DNA from: Oscillospiraceae bacterium
GTDB lineage: Bacteria; Bacillota; Clostridia; Oscillospirales; Acutalibacteraceae
Assembly: GCA_029013165.1 (NCBI GenBank)
Contig: JAQXMV010000024.1
Coordinates: forward strand, 1 to 9,589
DNA: 9,589 nt
Reading direction: 5' to 3'
Shown here in pieces: positions 6,702 through 9,589 of the stretch (positions are counted from its first letter, which is position 1; every line of letters starts with the position of its first letter). A program made the position numbers and the translations under genes. The notes under the pieces were generated by a model, which was given only the letters and a program-made list of their open reading frames with translations, was not told the DNA's origin and searched no databases.

Positions 6702-7229
6702 ATGAAAATTACAGTAGTCGGCAGAAAGTGTACACCCAGAGATTCTTTCAAAGACAGAGCAGAGAAAAGGCTGAAAAAAGTCGAAAAGTTCTTCGGCGGC
6801 GAGGCTGAGGCCAAAGTAACGGCAACTGTTGAGAAGAACGAGCAGACCGTTGAGGTGACGATCTTCCATGACGGAATGATCTTCCGTTCTCAGGAGAGGG
6901 CGGAAAACATGAACGATGCGCTGGATAAGTGTGCCGATTCTTTGGTTCGTCAGATTCGCAAAAACAAAACCAAGGTCGGCAAAAAGCTGCGTCAGGCCGC
7001 TTTCGATGAATATGAGGCCATTGATGATTTTGAGCCGGAGGACAATTACAACATTGTTCGCTCCAAGGAAATCGTCCTTAAGCCCCAGAGCGTCGAGGAG
7101 GCGATTCTGCAAATGAATCTGCTTGATCACCGTTTCTATGTTTTTCTTGATTCCGCAAGCTATAAGGTTTGTGTGGTTTATGCCAGAAATGACGGCGGAT
7201 ACGGTGTAATTATTCCTGAGGTTGATTGA
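6702..7229 (+). CDS. hpf: Ribosome hibernation-promoting factor, long form
   Basis: Long HPF binds the 30S subunit in stationary phase and, through its C-terminal domain, pairs two ribosomes into inactive 100S dimers. The N-terminal domain (about 1-100) begins with MKITVVGRKCTPRDSFKDRA and carries the basic second helix and the tail VRQIRKNKTKVGKK. An acidic linker (about 102-115) leads to the dimerisation domain (about 118-172), with KPQSVEEAILQMNLLDHRFYVF and a C-terminal GGYGVIIP. The 175-residue length is typical of the long form in Firmicutes. AGGAG lies 8 nt before the ATG. It is a single-gene unit between the ABC operon terminator and a hairpin at 7255-7286; in relatives hpf is induced by stress or starvation. 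Confidence 0.96.
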   Translation: MKITVVGRKCTPRDSFKDRAEKRLKKVEKFFGGEAEAKVTATVEKNEQTVEVTIFHDGMIFRSQERAENMNDALDKCADSLVRQIRKNKTKVGKKLRQAAFDEYEAIDDFEPEDNYNIVRSKEIVLKPQSVEEAILQMNLLDHRFYVFLDSASYKVCVVYARNDGGYGVIIPEVD

Positions 7230-7254
7230 TTTATTGCCGGATATGTGATATAAT
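7226..7254 (+). promoter_or_regulatory. Promoter of the methyltransferase gene
   Basis: TTGATT (7226-7231) and TATAAT (7249-7254) are 17 nt apart, with TG plus one base before the -10 box. The -35 box overlaps the hpf stop codon. Predicted transcription starts at about 7261, inside the hairpin that follows hpf. The -10 region is nearly the same as that of hpf (ATATGTG, one base, ATAATA). Confidence 0.65.
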
Positions 7255-7286
7255 AAACCGTCGGTTCCCTATGGAACCGGCGGTTT
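7255..7286 (+). terminator. Strong hairpin after hpf, probable terminator
   Basis: Fourteen base pairs, one of them G-U, join 7255-7268 and 7273-7286 around the loop CTAT. It lies 25 bp after the hpf stop codon, and GATCCTTT follows, so the U-tract is weak. It probably ends or protects the hpf transcript. The start point of the downstream promoter falls within the left arm, so transcripts from that promoter would not form the full stem. Confidence 0.6.
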
Positions 7287-7343
7287 GATCCTTTGCCGGC
7301 GATTGATAACGGTCGGCGCAATAACTCGAAATGAGGAAAACTG

Positions 7344-8459
7344 ATGAAAATAGATTTTGTGATTCCGTGCCTGCTGGGCCTTGAAAAGCTCATTGCCGAT
7401 GAAATGAAAGACCTCGGTGCGGAAAATGTCGTCTCCGAAAACGGACGGGTTCTCTTCAGCGGAGATGAAAACCTGCTGGCGAGAGCCAATATCTGTTCCC
7501 GATATGCCGAGAGAATCCAGATCCTTGTCGGCACCTTTGAGGCCGTGACCTTTGAGGAACTGTTTCAGGGCACGAAGGCTCTCCCCTGGGAGCAGTGGAT
7601 CGGCGCCTACGATACTTTCCCGGTCAAGGGCTATTCCTTGAATTCGGCACTTTTCAGCGTCAGCGACTGTCAGTCGATTATCAAAAAAGCGGTGGTTGAA
7701 CGCCTGAAGTCCAAGTATAATATTTCCTGGTTTGAGGAAACAGGCCCCCTTTATCAGATTCAGTTTTCCATCATGAAAAATAAAGTCAGCCTGCTTATTG
7801 ATACCTCGGGCTACGGTCTGCATAAAAGAGGCTACCGTCTGGAAGCCAACGGGGCGCCGATCAAGGAAACCCTTGCCGCTTCGCTTTGCTGTCTGTCGCG
7901 CCTGAGACCCTATCACACCCTCTATGATCCCATGTGCGGTTCGGGCACGATCCTGATTGAGGGAGCTATGCTCGTCCATAATATGGCGCCGGGCGTGAAC
8001 AGACACTTCACGGCAGAAAGATGGCAGAGCATTGATGAAAGTGTGTGGAACACCGAACGGGAGAGAGCCAGAGATCTTGTTCTGCGAGACTCTTCGTTTG
8101 TGTGCTACGGCTCGGATATCGACCAAAAAAGCCTGGATGTTGCCCTGGAAAATGCCAAGAGAGCCGGCGTGGAACAGTATATCCGCCTAGAAAGAAAAGA
8201 TATCCGATACTTTGAACCCAAAAGCGAAAAGGGGACGGTGATCTGCAATCCTCCCTACGGCGAAAGACTGCTCGATCTCAAGGCCGCCGAAGCGCTTTAT
8301 CAGACCATGGGTAAAAGGTTTCCGCAGAAAAGAGGCTGGGCCTATAATATTATCAGTCCCAGCGAGGATTTTGAGGTGTTCTTCGGCAGAAAGGCCGATA
8401 AACGCCGTAAGCTCTATAACGGCATGATCAAATGTCAGTTGTATATGTATTTTAAGTGA
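7344..8459 (+). CDS. THUMP-domain SAM-dependent rRNA methyltransferase (YpsC/RlmL type)
   Basis: This is a class I methyltransferase that modifies RNA, by homology 23S rRNA guanine N2 (E. coli RlmL N-terminal half; YpsC in Bacillus). The N-terminal part with the THUMP domain (about 50-155) binds RNA. HKRGYR (160-165) and APIKETLAA (171-179) are family markers before the catalytic domain. SAM motif I is DPMCGSGT (195-202), the acidic end of beta-2 is in YGSDID (255-260), and the catalytic motif IV is NPPYGER (302-308). The length of 371 residues fits the single-enzyme Gram-positive form. GAGG lies 8 nt before the ATG. The ArsC-fold gene follows after 15 bp, so the two are likely co-transcribed. 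The exact target base is not shown by the sequence. Confidence 0.93.
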   Translation: MKIDFVIPCLLGLEKLIADEMKDLGAENVVSENGRVLFSGDENLLARANICSRYAERIQILVGTFEAVTFEELFQGTKALPWEQWIGAYDTFPVKGYSLNSALFSVSDCQSIIKKAVVERLKSKYNISWFEETGPLYQIQFSIMKNKVSLLIDTSGYGLHKRGYRLEANGAPIKETLAASLCCLSRLRPYHTLYDPMCGSGTILIEGAMLVHNMAPGVNRHFTAERWQSIDESVWNTERERARDLVLRDSSFVCYGSDIDQKSLDVALENAKRAGVEQYIRLERKDIRYFEPKSEKGTVICNPPYGERLLDLKAAEALYQTMGKRFPQKRGWAYNIISPSEDFEVFFGRKADKRRKLYNGMIKCQLYMYFK

Positions 8460-8474
8460 TAGGAGAGATGCTTC

Positions 8475-8822
8475 ATGCTTTTTATCTGTTATAGTAAATG
8501 CACCACCTGTCAGAAAGCGCAGAAATGGCTTGATGAAAAGGGGGTTGCCTATGAAATTCGCGATATCAAGGGCGATCATCCGTCCTATGCCGAGCTGGAG
8601 AGCTGGTACCGGCAAAGCGGTTTGCCCCTGAAACGGTTTTTCAATACCAGCGGTTTGCTCTATAAATCTATGGGGCTCAAGGACAAGCTGCCACAGATGA
8701 GCGAGCAGGAACAGCTGGAGCTTCTCAGCACAGACGGTATGCTGGTCAAGCGGCCGATTATCGTCAGTGAGAAGGGGATTTTCACCGGCTTCAAAGAGAA
8801 AGAGTGGGAAACGCTACTCTGA
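8475..8822 (+). CDS. ArsC/Spx-fold protein (arsenate reductase-like, YffB type)
   Basis: This is a 115-residue thioredoxin-fold protein of the ArsC/Spx superfamily. It carries CTTC (C9-x-x-C12) right after the first strand, the conserved KRPI with R93 (92-95) before the cis-Pro, and TGF at 104-106 near the end, where the family has VGF. The body matches the YffB-like 'arsenate reductase family protein' group, which is mostly of unknown function; Spx itself is longer and acts on RNA polymerase. There is no ars operon nearby, so arsenate reduction is not supported by context. AGGAG lies 9 nt before the ATG, 15 bp after the methyltransferase stop, suggesting an operon. A thiol-redox role is plausible. 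Confidence 0.88.
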   Translation: MLFICYSKCTTCQKAQKWLDEKGVAYEIRDIKGDHPSYAELESWYRQSGLPLKRFFNTSGLLYKSMGLKDKLPQMSEQEQLELLSTDGMLVKRPIIVSEKGIFTGFKEKEWETLL

Positions 8823-8907
8823 GCATCCGTAGCCGACTGCGGAACTTTATATTAGGGGACTTTTCGTTCAATAAAAAGAGGGATACTTACTTCGGGAGGA
8901 ACATCTC

Positions 8908-9589
8908 ATGAAAAAAACTGCATTACGAATGATTGCCTTGGTTTTATCGGCGGTTGCTTTATTTTCCTGTTTTGCCGTGCCGGCAGGCGCTGCTGCGCCG
9001 AAATACTGCGACGATTTGCCGATCGTTTACATAAAAGGCGCCAGCCGTATCGTATATGATGAGGCGGGCAATGAAGTTTATCCCATCAAAGGAGAACTCA
9101 GCGACGCGATCCTCGAACATTCCGATGAGCTCCTGGTCGCTTTTAATAAGAGTATGCTTTCTCAGAACTGGGACTATTACTGCGACAAGCTGGTGGAGAT
9201 TGTCTCCGCTATCTATGAGCCGGGAACCCTGGACTGCAACGGTGAGGCCAGAAACGGCACCCATGCCGAAGCCAACCCCGCGCCCAAGGTGAAATACAGC
9301 GAATATGTGATGGCTGACTATATTTTCAACCATGACAGCCGCCTGGATCCCTGTGCCGTTGCCGCGGATCTGCAAGCTTATATTCAGCAGGTGCTCGCCG
9401 CCACCGGCAAGAAAAAGGTTAACCTTGTCAGCCGCTGCTACGGCTCCAATATCGCCGCGGCCTATCTTACCCTTTACGGCTCCGATCTCATCGACACCTG
9501 CGTCATGTATGTCCCGGCCACCAAAGGCGCTCTCGCCACATCGGAGGGCTTTGCCGGCAAGATCAAGTTCGACCCGGATATGCTGGCCT
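8908..9589 (+). CDS. Secreted alpha/beta-hydrolase-like protein, 5' part only
   Basis: The frame is open from ATG 8908 to the window edge, giving 227 residues; the 3' end lies outside. GGGAGGA is 7 nt before the ATG. Residues 1-28 form an export signal: a basic start, a hydrophobic core and AGA (26-28) as a cleavage site. An alternative lipobox-like LFSC ends at C21. The segment KVNLVSRCYGSNIAAAYL (about 170-187) has the strand-elbow-helix look of an alpha/beta hydrolase, with C177 where the nucleophilic serine normally sits. The exported part has several Cys (34, 92, 110, 149, 177, 198), which might form disulfides. The acid and His of a triad would lie beyond the window. The substrate cannot be named. 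The 85 bp upstream show a weak stem (8826-8843) but no clear promoter. Confidence 0.75.
   Translation, partial: MKKTALRMIALVLSAVALFSCFAVPAGAAAPKYCDDLPIVYIKGASRIVYDEAGNEVYPIKGELSDAILEHSDELLVAFNKSMLSQNWDYYCDKLVEIVSAIYEPGTLDCNGEARNGTHAEANPAPKVKYSEYVMADYIFNHDSRLDPCAVAADLQAYIQQVLAATGKKKVNLVSRCYGSNIAAAYLTLYGSDLIDTCVMYVPATKGALATSEGFAGKIKFDPDMLA

Noticed and set aside
7269..8126. Minus-strand open frame (285 codons) opposite the methyltransferase
   Set aside because: Shadow of a well-recognised gene with all catalytic motifs on the plus strand.
8823..8907. Terminator and promoter between the ArsC-fold gene and the hydrolase gene
   Set aside because: The stem at 8826-8843 has six pairs including one G-U and no T-run, and no hexamer pair with good spacing was found.
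1..9589. CRISPR array, prophage, IS element, toxin-antitoxin or defence cassette
   Set aside because: No regular repeats, transposase, integrase or known defence domains appear in any gene; the window is mainly core metabolism and transport.

Overview
The window looks like chromosomal DNA of an anaerobic Firmicute, most likely class Clostridia (Oscillospiraceae or a relative). Evidence for this: moderate GC genes with strong GGAGG-type ribosome binding sites, a long-form ribosome hibernation factor, a long non-canonical PRPP synthetase, a YpsC/RlmL-type THUMP methyltransferase and sigma-70 promoters of Gram-positive style. This placement is an inference from gene content; no rRNA or marker gene is present. 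The window is mainly core metabolism and metal/osmotic homeostasis. I found no phage, IS, CRISPR or recognisable defence genes.

Layout. Positions 1-237 hold no supportable gene but contain a perfect 14-bp inverted repeat and other dyads. Three minus-strand genes follow: a PRPP synthetase (271-1467), a cation diffusion facilitator metal exporter (1643-2809) and an MscS-type mechanosensitive channel (2830-3774). The channel and exporter form a two-gene operon read from a promoter at 3807-3835. The synthetase probably has its own promoter at 1529-1556.

Divergent from these, a consensus promoter (3867-3894) drives a two-gene metal ABC importer: an ATPase (3989-4696) and a permease whose C-terminus carries a fused substrate-binding protein (4689-6476). 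The operon ends at a good Rho-independent terminator (6488-6527). A metal importer and a metal exporter of Mn-type motif share one intergenic region of 214 bp, which suggests joint control of divalent metal balance. The permease/binding-protein fusion is the most unusual gene product in the window.

On the plus strand come the hibernation factor hpf (6702-7229), with a palindrome over its -10 box, then a 23S-rRNA-type methyltransferase (7344-8459) followed closely by an ArsC/Spx-fold protein (8475-8822). Last is the start of a secreted alpha/beta-hydrolase-like protein (8908 to the window edge) whose nucleophile elbow appears to carry Cys instead of Ser. Three promoters (mscS, hpf, methyltransferase) share a similar extended -10 sequence.
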